From contig CAUJLY010000003.1 in the NCBI GenBank assembly GCA_963281155.1, positions 6,200,001 to 6,264,000 on the forward strand: 64,000 nt of DNA. The letters are read 5' to 3'. Numbering within the stretch: the stretch's first letter is position 1; every line of letters begins with the position of its first letter. The notes beneath the pieces were generated by a model that was not told the origin of the DNA, ran no database searches, and saw only the letters and a program-made list of their open reading frames with translations. This document shows, piece by piece, positions 34,993 through 48,563 of this stretch. Position numbers and translations under genes: made by a program. Source of the stretch: Rhabditophanes sp. KR3021 (lineage: Eukaryota; Nematoda; Chromadorea; Rhabditida; Alloionematidae).

Positions 34993-37900
34993 TCAACACC
35001 AAAAAAACCGTTGCCATAATTAATTATATAAAATTGTGAACTGATCTCATTTTTTTATCACCACATTTTCCCATAAATAAAAGGATGTGTCTGCTTCTAG
35101 TTTAATAATATCTCTTTACATTTAAAACTTCTGTTGATTACATAAAAAATAACTGGTCATCTGTTTGTTAACAACCATCTTGTGTCTCTTTTTTGTCTTA
35201 TTTAAACCAAATATTTGCTGGCCTGTCAAAAGTTGTATAATTAGACATTAATCTGTTGTAAAAGTGGCCATATCCGGTCCTACTGGACTACTTGCTTCTT
35301 ATATAAACTTACACCATGCTCCAACTTCTTGACACTTTAATCTTAATATGATATTATTGTTGACTTTGCCAAATGTTTATTTAGGGCTTCAAGTTGATTG
35401 CGTAATTATATATCTACTACTTCATTATTTCTCATTATACATATGCAGATGGACAGCGCAACTTTCACTATTTTAAATAATATTTATTTGTTTATTTAAT
35501 TTTGTCATATGCATTTTATGAAAAGTCTTTGCCTACAATCAAGTCTCTGGACTGATTGATACACCATATTTTATATTTTTTATTCCGATTAATCAATCAC
35601 ATTTCTACATATCCACCACTTAATCCAACATATTTACCCAAAGCAACACTTCTTTTATAAAAAATACATAAATTGGTAGTGACACTTTATTATAAATTAA
35701 AAGAAGACCAATTTTAATTGTCTATTATATATTATATTCCGTAATAATAACATACATATACTTGTGATAATAACACTTATTTAGATTGGCCTTGGAAAGG
35801 TTTCTACCTGACACCTAATTGTGCCCTTCATTAACTAATGTATTCTTAGAAATATTTATGTACATGGAAATACATATCTTTTTTGAGACAACATCCAGAT
35901 ATGTGTATATATTTATGTGTTCATAATTATGAACCAATTAGTGGGGTTTTGTTAAACGAGATTTACGTAAAATAAATATATACTTAAATACGACCAAATA
36001 CATACTTATCTAGGAGCATCTTTTTTCGGCAATTAAAGTAAGCTTCGATTAACTTTTATCATTCATATATGGTTTGATTAAAAAGCTTGATGATTAAGTA
36101 GTATTTAAAACTTGCTTTCAGCTGCAATTTTACTAATAAGACTTTGTTAAGTTGGAAGCGGCGGCCAAAATCCTTTTAACTCTAATTCAAACAAGTAACT
36201 ACTAGTCCAGTACATATCTTAATAATATTAGGTGCACCTAATCAAAGTGATCCGTGCGCGTGTGTTTGTCGGCATTTTGCAAAAGACATACTTACCACCA
36301 ATCTGAGTCTTTGCCTAGTCATAACTGTTGTGAAAGGGTTTGTCTTAAAGGGTAATATAATGATCTGCTAACCGTTTTGTTTTCGAAATTTGACACTCAC
36401 TTATCTAATACTTACTTATCTTTTAAGAGGTGAATCAAAAAAAATGATGGGTAGACTAATCATTCAAGCAAGCAAATTAGTTTCAAATTATTAGGTCTAC
36501 ATTTCTATTCTCATTACTCGTATATCCTAATTAATATATTATATATTTGCTTTGCCATCTGCAAATAACCATTCTTGCCAAGTAAGCAGATGTTACGACC
36601 CCAATTTAATGTTTATACCACTTATTATAATAGATTTTAATGCTTAGGTGGAATTGTCACGAACTGGCATAAACAGTACTATCAAGCAGATGTTGACACT
36701 TTTGACCTGTACCGGAAGATCTTTCCTTAACAATTATGCCTATTCACAAACTCTTACGCACCACTTTTGCTTGCTTTTTGCACTCACTCACAAAAAAGCA
36801 AACATTTTTTATCTCCTTTCTGTTACCAAAAAGGTTTGGTTGATTCATTTTTTCATTACAATTTTTTATGTTACTTACTTTATTCATCCACCCAAAACCT
36901 TTATTCAATACACATTCCATTTACTCGAAAAGGAAAAGACATGCTTTGTTTGATTAATATTTGAATGTTGATCTTATAACAGATAAACTATTCAAATTTT
37001 TGTTTGATTTAATCTTAAGTTCCGTTACATTTGTGTATTTTTTGGTAGTTCACTCTATTTAGTAACACAGTTGAATAAATTTAATAACAGATTTTCATTA
37101 TAACTTTTTAATTCTTTTAAGCTGTGATATGTCTTTTTAGCATCACTATATATCTCATTATTATATCCTTTTATTGGACTAGCTATTTAATAAAAGAAAG
37201 GATTGATCTGTTAATTAGGTTCATTATATCTATTTCTTTTTTCGTGAATCAGTTTACAAAGGACAATGCCGAAAACAGACTTTTGATTTAAACAGAATAT
37301 TTAATGTTGTTGGGCACATCTAATTGACAATAACATCTAAAATGTATTTACTTTACTTATTCCATAACAATATACAAAAGAAAAGAGACTTGCGCAACTA
37401 TCACTTGATAAGATTCTCTTTTACATTGATATAGCTTCTAATCTGAACAATTAAATGTATCTATACATTACACCGACAAATAAGTTTAAAGCAACAAAAC
37501 TTTATTTTATCATATTTGAGACCGATCGTAAGTATCAGGTGAAAAGGGACATATATTGTACTACATTTACTATTATTCTTCTTCATTTGTCATTCTTTTG
37601 CATATCTAAATAACTATACATTATTGTTTGCCTCGCAAAAAGGTGGTGTCCTCAAGACTATAACATCTTTCGACATTCCTTCATAATTAAGTCAAAAATG
37701 ATTCAACTTTTTGGAAACCTCTTTTTGTAGCTGTTCTTAAAATTATTTTTGATCCTAAAAAAAGGTGAATAAAAATGGTAGATGTTTTGGTTGGTGAGAC
37801 TAGTTAGGTTGTTTAAAACAAATTTAACACCTCATATTAGATTATTATTTGTTTCTATGGTTGAGTGCAGCAGTTTCAAAAGCGTTTTCTATAAATTGAA

Positions 37901-39480
37901 TTGCTTTAGATTAAGGATTAGCCGTAAACTAAATAAAGTATTCAAGTTTATGGTGGAGAAGAAGATATTTTGATATTCATTTAAATGTTCACACTATATT
38001 TATTCTTTCTATTAATTCATACACATTATTTTTATTCTTTCTATCAAGTATTTTTTGATTGCCATATAATCCCTACATTTTATTTGGAGCATTCATTATT
38101 ACAAAAAAGTTAAATGTGCACAAACAATTGAATCGTGAAATGGATAAATTGTTTCAGAAAGGATCTTTTGACCTTTCAATTATTGTCTTTGCACCATAGT
38201 TTTTGTTTACTCCCCATAATTTTGTCTCTTCACGACAACTTCCTTTTAATAATATTGTTAAATGATTATTCAAAGTTGTAAAATTTTCCTAATACCATGC
38301 AATTATCATTTTGCCAATTATCACCCACACACCACACCATCGTCTCAACCATTTACCCTTACTTATAAGAAGATGATCTAAACCTTTTGGACATTGACTA
38401 TTTTTATTTACACTTCACCTATAATATTTATTTACTTACCTTTTACAAAAGTGTACACTTCTTCAATCAACCCTCCACATTTTTATCTCTAATTTTGTAA
38501 GCAACAAGAGGATCTCCAACAATTTTCTACTACTTAAACCTCATTTTAATTAGCTAAAGAAAATGTGTATATATACTCATAACATAGTAGTGCAAAACGA
38601 GTACACTTCTATGATCAAATGTAGGAACGTGATTTTATGTATGATCTTCTTGCACAAACCTCAATATACATAAATATTTGGATATATACATTTAAATATT
38701 GAGAAAATGATATCTATAGTACGATATATTTATAAAATAATTATTGTTTTTGTTCCCCACACACACAATCCTTACAATCTTTTCTTTTAATAACTTTTCT
38801 TTATCAATCCAATGGTTGATCAAAAAATATATAAAGACATATACATGTATGAACAAATAAATAGATACCTATCACTCCGTTCCTACCACCACAAACAAAG
38901 ACTTGACCTCGGTGTTGCGGGTATTGCCATATTTGGTGGTAAAGCTGTGCCACCCTCATTATTTCATTAATCGCGTTATGATTTTACCCCGTGTGACTGG
39001 CAACTGTGTGTACCCATAATGAGTTCCCTCTCCATAATTTATCACCACTTCAATGGCTTTATTCTTTCATTCGTATTGTTTACTTTTTTATATGTATGAT
39101 TAAAAAGAGCATTCACAGATCGTTCCCCCTTTTTTGCCTTTTCAATCTTTTTGGGAGAATTATTTTAACGGTATTTTACAGATCATCAAACGCGCTGTCT
39201 ACCAAGGAGAAAGTATTTTATTTTATTAAATTATAAATCTAAAAGTAAGTATTAAACTAAATAAGTAAAATTAAGGTTAAAAATATTTATTCCAATAAGA
39301 ATATAAATCTAAATTGTTAACAGACAAATCGCACATTAGAATTATATGTTTACCTTCGAACTACTAAAATGTTGTTCATCATCACCAAATATTTATACCT
39401 AGTAATAAGTGATGTAGATGGCGATGGTTGTTATCTTATCGAATTTTAATTGCAAACCTTATTCTTAACATTTGTAGGCT
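34993..39480. other. gene-poor AT-rich region
   Basis: About 4.5 kb without a supported gene. Short frames such as 36648-36964 and 39006-39236 are Phe/Leu/Ile-rich products of T-rich DNA. I see no repeat shared with other parts of the window and no RNA gene. It probably holds regulatory DNA and long untranslated or outron sequence of the FERM gene. Confidence 0.4.
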
Positions 39481-41782
39481 ATGGTTGGTGGTGGCTTTTT
39501 TCGAAGTCTCAGTCAACGATTGACAAATCGCAGAACGGTTGGTGGGGAATCTAATCGCAAGCAAACTATTACTACCGATAACGGAAAGCAAAACACTGCC
39601 ATGGTCATGTTTGGGTCGTCTAAGGATGGAGGGAGAAAGCCGTTGGGAACCAAGAAGGGTTATGAAGTCATGGACAAAAAGTTTGATAAGAAGAAAGAAA
39701 TTTTGTGTCAGGTCAAGTTCTTGGATGGAACAACGGTTGATTTTGTTTTGAATGTAAGTTTCTCTACATGAGTTATATTCATCCAACAATATATTTTCAG
39801 AAAAAGTGCGAAGCTAAAGAATTATATGACCACGTTTACTACACACTCGACTTAGATGAGCAAGATTATTTTGGCCTCACATTTGTTGACTCATATCGCG
39901 TTCAAAATTGGCTCGACCCTCTAAAAAAGATCCCTAAACAAGTAAATGAAAATGGGGTTATTTTTAAATTCTCTTTCCGTGTCAAATTCTTCTCTTCTGA
40001 ACCTTCAAATCTCCGCGAAGAACTAACCAAATACCAATTTTTTCTCCAACTAAAAAATGACATTCAAATCGGCAAATTAGAGTGCGACAAAAGTACAGCC
40101 ATCGACTTGGCTGGGTATGCGATTCAATCAGAGTGCGGTGATTATGACTCAACCAAGCATAGTGCGTTTTTTGTGTCTGAATTTAGATTTCATCCTGAGG
40201 TAAGTGCAAATTTTACTCAAAATATCACCTCGCATGGAGATAATGCCGATTCGTTTATGGCTAAAACACTAACTGAAGCTAATATTAAAAATGAGCAAGT
40301 TTTCGATTGCAACTATTTCTTGCTGCTTCGTAACTTGATCACCAAAGTACTTGGTAAGAATGTACTCCAGGTTCTCGGCCAATTTCTTAGAAAATACATT
40401 CATTTTAACTGCAATTGTCTCAAAGCAAGAGCCATCGTCTTTCTTGACATTTGTAATTTCCTTCATCCTTTGCTGTATTCCTAAGAGTACGTATTGACCA
40501 TCCTCATGAGTAAATAATAACACGCATTAATCTCGTCAAAATAAGAATGCTGTGACAGATCATCTTTAAGCTATGTTATAAACAAATTTCGGGGTCATAT
40601 TATCCTACCTGGCAAAACTGGTGCAAAGCATCTTTCATTAAAATTTAAACATAACTTTTAACACTATTAACAACACATATTCTTTCAGCAAGATGAAGAA
40701 ATGGAAATTGGTATTTTGGAGAAGTTCAAAAGATGCAAAGGACAGTCCCCGGCTCAAGCTGAGATGAACTTTTTGAATAGAGCCAAAGAATTACAAATGT
40801 ATGGTGTCGATACCCATATGGTTCAAGGCAAAGACGGTAATAAATACAAATTAGGCTTAACACCAACTGGAATGGTCGTAGCTGACGGTGAACAAATGAT
40901 CGGATTCTTTAGATGGGAATTTATGCAGAAACTTAGTAAGTTTTTTTTGTTGGATCATGATTTCACTGTAGAATATTATACCCTTTTCATGTTATCTAGA
41001 CATTTTTGAGTCTTATACAAATTTCTTAATTATTTATTTTAGACTTTGCCAAGAAAAGAATCACACTTGTTGTGGAGGATCATGATAGTACTGTGGCCAA
41101 AAATAGAATTCAATTGCATACTTTTGTGTTTAATCTTAATTCACATAAAGCATGTAAACATCTTTGGAAATCAGCGATAGAATTTCACACTTTTTACAGA
41201 CTAAAATTCCACCGTTCTACCAGAGGTCCGAAGACACAGTTGTTTAGATTGGGAAGTACTTTTAAGTATAGAGGCAAGACAGAATATGAGAATGTTCACC
41301 GTGAACAGGGAAGATTGTCACGAAGGACTACTTCTACTTTTGAGAGAAGACCTTCACAGAGGTATAATCCAAGACAATCCCATGCAAGAATTGGAAAAGC
41401 TAAGGTTTTACCTCCAGTCCAAGAAAAAGCTACCGGATCAGATGGATGCATGCCAAAATCCAATTCCGGGTCCCCAATAAGCCATGCCTCTTCAGGGTAC
41501 ATAAGCTCGCACAACCTGAGTCAATCATTGACTCATCTTCATGGTGCAGTGTCTTCAACAGACACCCCGACGAACTTATGGACCACACCACCACCCCAAC
41601 AACCAAATGAAACACCCCCAGATTTGGCCAAAAGAAAATTCCAATCAGCTCACGATTTATTAGCTGAAGACAGGCATATAACCACAATCGAAATCAGTGC
41701 CATCAACAAAGCATCAACACCTGTCGGTGTAAGTTATAAAGGATCCAAAATACCTAAGCTCAGACCTGTCGGGGTTAGTTGA
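39481..41782 (+). CDS. EPB41L5: FERM protein of the EPB41L5/yurt type
   Basis: Membrane-cytoskeleton and cell-polarity protein (Crumbs regulator in other animals). Exons 39481-39753, 39801-40199, 40689-40935 and 41043-41782 join in frame to 552 residues. The FERM domain shows [18 protein letters not shown] (F1), [66 protein letters not shown] and [11 protein letters not shown], then [20 protein letters not shown] (F3). The adjacent FA-like region ([19 protein letters not shown]) is as in EPB41L5. The tail is Ser/Pro-rich. A consensus GTAAGT donor at 41729 inside the last exon allows an alternative 3' part. Intron 2 (489 bp) holds an antisense ORF. An acceptor-like TTTGTAG precedes the ATG by 3 nt. 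Confidence 0.92.
40269..40523 (-). pseudogene. antisense ORF in FERM intron 2, possibly GIY-YIG-type
   Basis: An 84-codon frame opposite to the host and lacking an [63 protein letters not shown]. The order G-I-x-x-R-hydrophobic, a (F/L)E strand, an Ala-x-x-(L)E helix and a (K/H)-x-F-(G/A)-(D/E) turn recalls the T5orf172/MUG113 branch of GIY-YIG nucleases, where the Glu of the helix is catalytic. The N-terminal half is missing. It lies wholly within the 489-bp intron. The family call is weak. Confidence 0.3.
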
Positions 41783-44700
41783 TCGTGCTAATTCTTTCTC
41801 ACCTTTGTCTTTTTTAACACTACCTCAATTTGTCCTTTTCCTATGTCCTCCTGTGTGCTTTTTGATGAATGTCTTTGTTCTTTATTTTTATTAAAAATAA
41901 ATTATTATCTGTTTATTGACCCAATTTTATAGACTCAACAAATACCTACAAAATCAAGGATCGTAACACATCTGTAAAAGGTTAATTTTATCTGTAAATA
42001 TCATCAAATAATTCAATAATCTTAATATATTTATGGGAACAACTTTAATTTTGTACAAAAATCAAGCTCTGGCATTCTTATGATACCTGGCTTTTAGTCT
42101 TGTATTTCCGGTCATTAAATTGTGTGCTATTTGAATAATAAAAGTGTAAAATAGAGATCTATTGATGTGTTTGAAAATAAATGATATATCATTAAAACAA
42201 TTGAAGCTATTTTTAAATTTGTCACTTGTAATCAGTTATTTATAAAAAAGATAAAATTATATGTCGATAGCACTTTGACCAATATTATTACTACTATGAA
42301 TGAATGAATAAATAAATATTGTTATTTATAAACGGATAAAGTGTATAGACATCGTTTTTAAAGATACATTAATAGTATAATTATCAAAGAAACTGGTAGT
42401 ATTATTTGGAATTCCTATTAATACTTAATAAATAGAAAATTCAACAAAAAATGTCACCAGTTGATCTTCTTCCTCCATTTAAAGGAAAAAGGATAATATT
42501 CTTGTATTAAACTAATTGATGTCATATTTAAACGCAGACGAAAACCTTTTTTGAAAATATTTTATAGTTCTTTTATTGTATATTCTGTAAGTGACAATAT
42601 ATATGTGGATGCATGAATTGGTTCTGTCCTTTTTTATAAACTACACTGGCATTAATTTTTAATAATATGTATATTGAAATTGCTCCTTCTTTTTATTAAA
42701 ACAATGGCACACCATAAAATACAAAGAATAGTAATGAAACTACTTTTTATTCAATAATAATTTTAACCTAACTACTACTAGTATTCCTTATATACACATG
42801 CTTATTATATGTCCATGTGAGTTTGTAAATTTTTGTTAATATATGAATTTATGTGTTTGGCAGGAAGTATTAACAAATCGTTTTTTAAATATTGTCATTT
42901 TATAATAAAAATAAATTGCTAAACTTTTTGAAATCATTTAAGTTTATTTTTTGCTTAAAAACACATTTAAAAGTTGTTTGGAAATATTTAATAAATCTTA
43001 GCTTAGTAATTCCGTATCTTATTTTAATACGATAGTACTCTTGGTTTGTTTGGGTGTAGTAAATGATATCATGATTCTTTTGATTCATGTATCATCAAGT
43101 CTCTTACAACTTTCTTCATTAGTATTCTTTCAATATTCATCCATAATAATACATAATTTGAAAACTATTTGAGTGAATACTAATAATTTGTTTTAACAAA
43201 AGTGTGTTTCAGTGTCTTTTGAGATAAAACTTTTTTCTACTTCAAATAAATAATTGCTATAAATTAATTAAGTAATTTACATCTTATGTTAGCTCAACAC
43301 GCCAAGGCGACATTTTTACTGCGAAAGTACCTATATATTAAATATATTTTTATTTTCAATTTTTCCAGCCTCCCACTAACATTTTAATTTTAAAGGGTGG
43401 AAGTTGTTTAGCTTATTGCAAAATGGCATAATTTTTGATTGTCTCATCAAATATGATACTCAATTGGATGTATACGTGCATAATATTTGTGGTCAAATAA
43501 AAAATTTATCTCTAAATATATCTATCTATTAATAAAAGTACTTACCATATCTGCCTTGACCAAAGATATTTATCATCTATACTCACTATCGCCATCCTCT
43601 TCCCCTTAAATATCTATCTCAAAATAAAGTATTAGCTGGAGTCACCAAAAATAAATTGACTCTCAGATAAACAATCTTAAATACTTTTTTGTTTGTTAAA
43701 AGTTCGGAAAAATTATCCACAACAATATTATAATCCTCATATAGTATATGAAGAAAGGATATCCAATGAACAATTTTATTTGCTTATATTTAACACCACT
43801 ACTTTTAATGCAATATTTAAGTTTAACAAAAACATTAAATAAATGTGATATGGTGAATGATTTTTATTTTGTTGAGTGTTAACATTTTTCTAGCTTTTTC
43901 CCTAAGATTTATAATAATTTAACACATTAAACTTTTAATTAAACAACCATAAGTCGTATTATCCTTTTTGTATGTTTCTTAGCTCGAATGTGTAACTTCC
44001 GTTTATGAACAGTTTTGGGAAGATTTATATTCATTTTTATGAATGTGGATATGATTAAGAAAAGATTGCGGTTTCACTCAAACACCAATCTTTTTATTAA
44101 ACTACAAAACATTAAATAAATAAGTATGTCGATATTGTAATATCTATAGTTTATTGCAAAAAATTCACACATTATTAATGTTACTAGTTAATGATATTTT
44201 AAATTCAGGCAAGGTTTATTTATTAACTGAATTCAAGAACTGAATTCATATTTTCATATTTCATACTTCATATACTTCTATAAGGCTTATTTATCTTAGG
44301 ACCCTTCAAAAAGATACATAAATAGACGTAAGCTTACCATTTTTTAAATTTGAAATATATTTTTGTTTTGTTAAAAATTGTAATATGTTTTTAGTTAAAG
44401 ATTTCCGTATGATATTTGTTTTAGCATAAATACATACTAAAAATAAATAAAAACGTTTTAATATCTGTTTTTAGTCTTAAAAAAGAGATCACTAAGCTGA
44501 TACAGACTGATATGTTAAAAATTTCATAGTACACTTTTATTTTTTCAAACCAATACACATGTCAAAACAATTTTCGTAAGGGACTTTCCATAAATACTTT
44601 CAAATGAACATTTTTAATCCTTGTCACTTATAAATAATGGAAATGTTTTGTGTATCATTTATATTCCATAATTTATATCATGTAATTGGTTCTCCCAAAG

Positions 44701-46234
44701 ATATTAGCTAAACAGTTGTTTTGATAATTGTTTTAAACAATGCATATTAACTATTTTTAATTTGATATGTTATTTTGGATACAGACTAACTCAGTTTTAT
44801 TTTTGACTTCAAGTACATTCTATCTTTTTTGGAATATATGTTTCAACACAATTTATGGCATTTTAGTCATAAAGTAATTGATGAAGCGACATCATGAATC
44901 TTTTTTTATTATTCAAAAAAATAATTCACTCGAAAACATCCATTCTCATTTCAGGCATCATTTAATTATTATTAGTAAGAACAAAAAGATGAATAGACTT
45001 TAATTGGATGCATACAAGCATATCTATTTTTGGTTGATACAAAAACATAATTTAATATAAATGATATTTTAATATTCCCTTAACATATGTATTATGTTTA
45101 AAAATATATTTTGTTGGATTTAAGTTTAAAAATACAAAGTATTATGTCGTTTTGAATGCAGATACTGATCGCAACAAAAATTACTCACAAATTGAGTCAT
45201 GCATCTTATAACGTTTCACTGAAACAAACAACGAATAAACTAAATTGAGTCATGAAGTGTTTCAGCCCTAAAGTTGAATGCACCATTATTGACTTGATTT
45301 TTTTAGAACCAACTTTTCTAGAGAGTATTAAATATGCTATTTTTTATTGTCAAATGTATCAATAAAACATTTCCAAAATTAAATCATAATGAGAGTCCCC
45401 CCATTTTTAACGTCTCCACTTGTACCATCGGGAATTAAGAAAGTATATAATAATTTTGTCCTCTAATTGAATATCTTAGGCGAATTTGGTAAATTGAATA
45501 ATTTCATTCCATGACTACATCTCAACATCTTTTTTTGCCTCCATTAAAGAACAACTTTTGTTGTTGTTAATATCATGTATATTACATACAAAAACATTTT
45601 CTTGAACGATGATATAATATTTTTGAGGAATGTAATTACTTTTTTGAGTTATTGTATATTATAAACACTATTTCGTTGTGATTTGATGCTGAGATAAACA
45701 AATATATAATATTTTATTACATAATATCACGCCCTCCCACCACCTTGCCCATCACATTAATCTGTTTTTTGTGATAAAAGGGATTGCCACATATAATTTA
45801 TAAATTATCTTCAAAAAATAACTAAATCTCCAGGAGTGCTATGTACTAAAGTATGACAAAAACAGCTCTAAAAAAGCAACAATTAAATTATATAAAGCAT
45901 TTACCGCTTTAAACTAATTGTTATTCATTATGGCCATAATTACATCCTTTTTTGTTTACCACACTTGCAGCTAGAAATAAAGGTGTGTCTTTTAGTGTGG
46001 AATATATAGAACGATTTTCATAATAAATATTTATGTCACAACGAAAGCAAGATTAAAAATTAATTTTTAATAATATTACTTTTTTCATTTTTACAGGTGT
46101 AGATTGAACTTTGTGTACGTATTCATTCCTATTAGTTATTAATTCTCATTAATTATTGGTAATTCTTATTAGCTATTATTAATTTTGGTGAAGTATTTTG
46201 CAGTTGGCTTGGAGGTTATTTTTAAGAGGATAAA
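41783..46234. other. gene-poor AT-rich region
   Basis: About 4.45 kb with no supported gene or RNA. It is very AT-rich with stops in all frames. It could be intergenic, or a large intron if the FERM gene splices from 41728 to 46462 (see findings). Confidence 0.4.
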
Positions 46235-47388
46235 ATGTTATCAGCCGACTTACCAAGAAGACCTGTATCAGCCACCCCAACTGCTCCACCTGAAAAACCG
46301 AAAAGATATTACATGAATTTGTCCTGGTCGATGAATGATTTGGCTGTTAAAGAAAGACAGCTTCTTGAACTATTCAAGCATAGTGAGGAAAGGCTAGCAT
46401 TGACAAAAAAGAATAAGGTAATGATACTTGTGTGTGCATATAATTTAATGTCTTTGTTTAGCTTGTTCAAGAGAAAACAATAGACGAAGATGAATATGTT
46501 GAGAGTGAAGTAAGCCCATACATAGAAATGACTGCAAAGTCCAAAAGAAATGTTTGGAAAGGCTTGTTGCGTCACCAAAGCTCCAGCTCTAACTCCAACT
46601 CCTATTCAGGTGAATCAACATCACGAAACACAATAGAATCGTCTATTGCATCATCTACAACTTCCGCTTTTACCTCAGCATCTAATTCAAGCACCCAAAA
46701 ACAACCTTTCTTCCACCTTAAAAACCCCTTCCACCACAATCGTAAGGAAAAGTTATTAACAATAAAAGGAATGCCAGGAAGCTTAAATCATGAAAAGGAA
46801 AGAATTAGCCCAAACAACTTGCACCACCAATACAGCGACACAGCTGTCATGCGCCCACGAGACTACTCATTGCCCGAAAAAGAATTTACCGACAGAAAAC
46901 GGTCCAAATCGAAGGGCATCGAATCAAAAATTCTGATGCCAATCAAAAATTCAGCAAAAAAATTAGGAAATGCTTTTCCTTGGAAGTCCAAAAAGTCCAT
47001 CGACTTGTCCAACAGTTTAATTCATCTAGATGTAAATAATGCGGAGGAAATAAATTTTCACTCTAATCCAAACACCCCTCTTCCTGTCTCACCTACTCCT
47101 TTCGCGAGAATGTCGCCTGCTGCCATAATGAGGAAGCGAAAAGTATTAGTAAAAGAGGTGGCTGTTTCCAGAAACCCCACTGAAACTCAGATTTCCTTTG
47201 TTGTCAATTCGAGGAATGTGGACGAGGAATTTAATCCCTATAGTGAGGCTTTCATTCGGAGGGAACTCCAGAAAAATTTGGACAAGGAAAGACATTTTAC
47301 GAGGAGGAGAAGTTGTGATGTTGTGGTTTTTAAAATCGAGAATGATTGTATTAACAAAGAACCTTATAGAGAACGCTTGATTGTATGA
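46235..47388 (+). CDS. hypothetical Ser-rich basic protein
   Basis: Exons 46235-46417 and 46462-47388 join in frame across a 44-bp intron to 369 residues. The N-terminus is Pro-rich (PRRPVSATPTAPPEKPKRYY), then there is a short coiled-coil-like helix (VKERQLLELFKHSEERLAL) and a Ser/Thr-rich stretch (residues about 95-130). Basic Lys/Arg/Ser patches follow (DRKRSKSKGIESKILMPI, WKSKKSIDLSNS), with a Pro-rich TPLPVSPTPFARMSP segment and a charged C-terminus. It is likely largely disordered. No family is recognised. Exon 2 could alternatively be a 3' exon of the upstream FERM gene, because phases match. Confidence 0.65.
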
Positions 47389-47558
47389 CAATATGAAGTG
47401 ACTGAATTGGATCTATTGTATTTATTAAGGAAATGTGTAATTGTTTCATTTATTTATTGAAGGGATATTTGGTATAAATAAAATGTTTTTAGCTGTCATT
47501 AATTTTTATAAATTATGTAGTGACTACATATCATTCATTCTTAAGAGTTACATGTCAA

Positions 47559-48250
47559 TTAGTTATGACAATGGTGATGATGACCACCGTGTTGGTGTGG
47601 TTGTTGTGGATGGGGTTGTTGTGGATGGTGGGGTAGTGGTTGATTCCCAAACTCAGGATAAGTTTGGTAGGAAGATGGCTGATTTTGAGGGTTGAATGTG
47701 TTAGATCGTTGTGGTTCGCCGTGGTAATAGTCGTTGACTAAATTGTTTGTGGTAGCATTGTAAAGAGCAACACTATGAAGTTCAAGATCACCATCGATGA
47801 CTAAAGTATTGACAGTGGTTGGATCGTCTCTAAAAATAAAGCGAATGATGTGCTTGCCGTCGTATTGCACTTCTAAGTGATCAGGATGGAAGACGAAATC
47901 GAGGGTAAATACTTTGTCGTGGTGGAATGGAAAATCTTTCTCCACTCGTTCTTCCTTCTGCCAGACTCCGGCTTTAGTGGAGTTTCTGACTATTGCCTTT
48001 TCGTTGAAGCGAGGGTTGAAATGGAAGGTGGTTTCGGATCCAGTGTTGAGGTTAACTTCGAATTTCTTAGCTCCTTTATGGCATTGCCCAACAATTCTGA
48101 TATGTGGTTGAGTACGTAAATTAAGTTGAGTGGTGTACTTTAGCTTCTTAAAATGATAACAACAAAAACGATAAATAAATATAGCCATTAACTTACAGGA
48201 TAAAAGACTTCAACCGAAGCATTTTGCAAAGAGCCAGCACCAGCTTTCAT
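47559..48250 (-). CDS. galectin, single CRD with His/Pro-rich tail
   Basis: Cytosolic or non-classically secreted beta-galactoside-binding lectin. Exons 48250-48197 (MKAGAGSLQNASVEVFYP) and 48146-47559 join in frame across a 50-bp intron to 213 residues. The sugar-binding signature is complete: HFNPRFN, IVRNS and GVWQKEER, followed by FHPDHLEVQYDGKHIIRF. After the CRD the last about 45 residues are Pro/Gln/His-rich, ending HGGHHHHCHN, which is unusual and could bind metal. There is no signal peptide, as normal for galectins. A TATA box lies upstream. The degenerate galectin gene upstream on the same strand is probably a tandem duplicate. Confidence 0.93.
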
Positions 48251-48289
48251 GTTTATCAGAATTGATGGTAATTTAGCTTAACTGCTCCA

Positions 48290-48298
48290 TATTTATAG
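48290..48298 (-). promoter_or_regulatory. TATA box of galectin gene
   Basis: CTATAAATA on the minus strand, 40 bp upstream of the galectin ATG (48250). With the usual 25-30 bp spacing the transcript would start only about 10-15 nt before the ATG, giving a very short 5' UTR. Unlike many neighbours, no acceptor-like AG sits right before this start codon. Confidence 0.4.
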
Positions 48299-48563
48299 TA
48301 ACTCCTTAGTCATCGGTAGCAAATACAGGGCCACAGTTTCGTCATCACTAGTCTTTTTTAACATTTACTTAGCTCGATTTTTTGTTTATAAATAAACAAT
48401 GCTGAAAGTTAATCGAAAAGGGGATGGGTAAATGAAGTTATTTTAAGAATAATGACATGTCAATATCGAATATTGTTTGTGAGATTAATTTTATTTGGTT
48501 TATAGGGGATCACAACTTTTATACAAAAATACAAAATGAAAGATGGTATATTGGGTATATTAT

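Noticed and set aside
36648..36964. Plus-strand frames of 101 and 65 codons
   Set aside because: Overlapping frames in T-rich DNA, Phe/Leu-rich peptides, no start context or splice partners.
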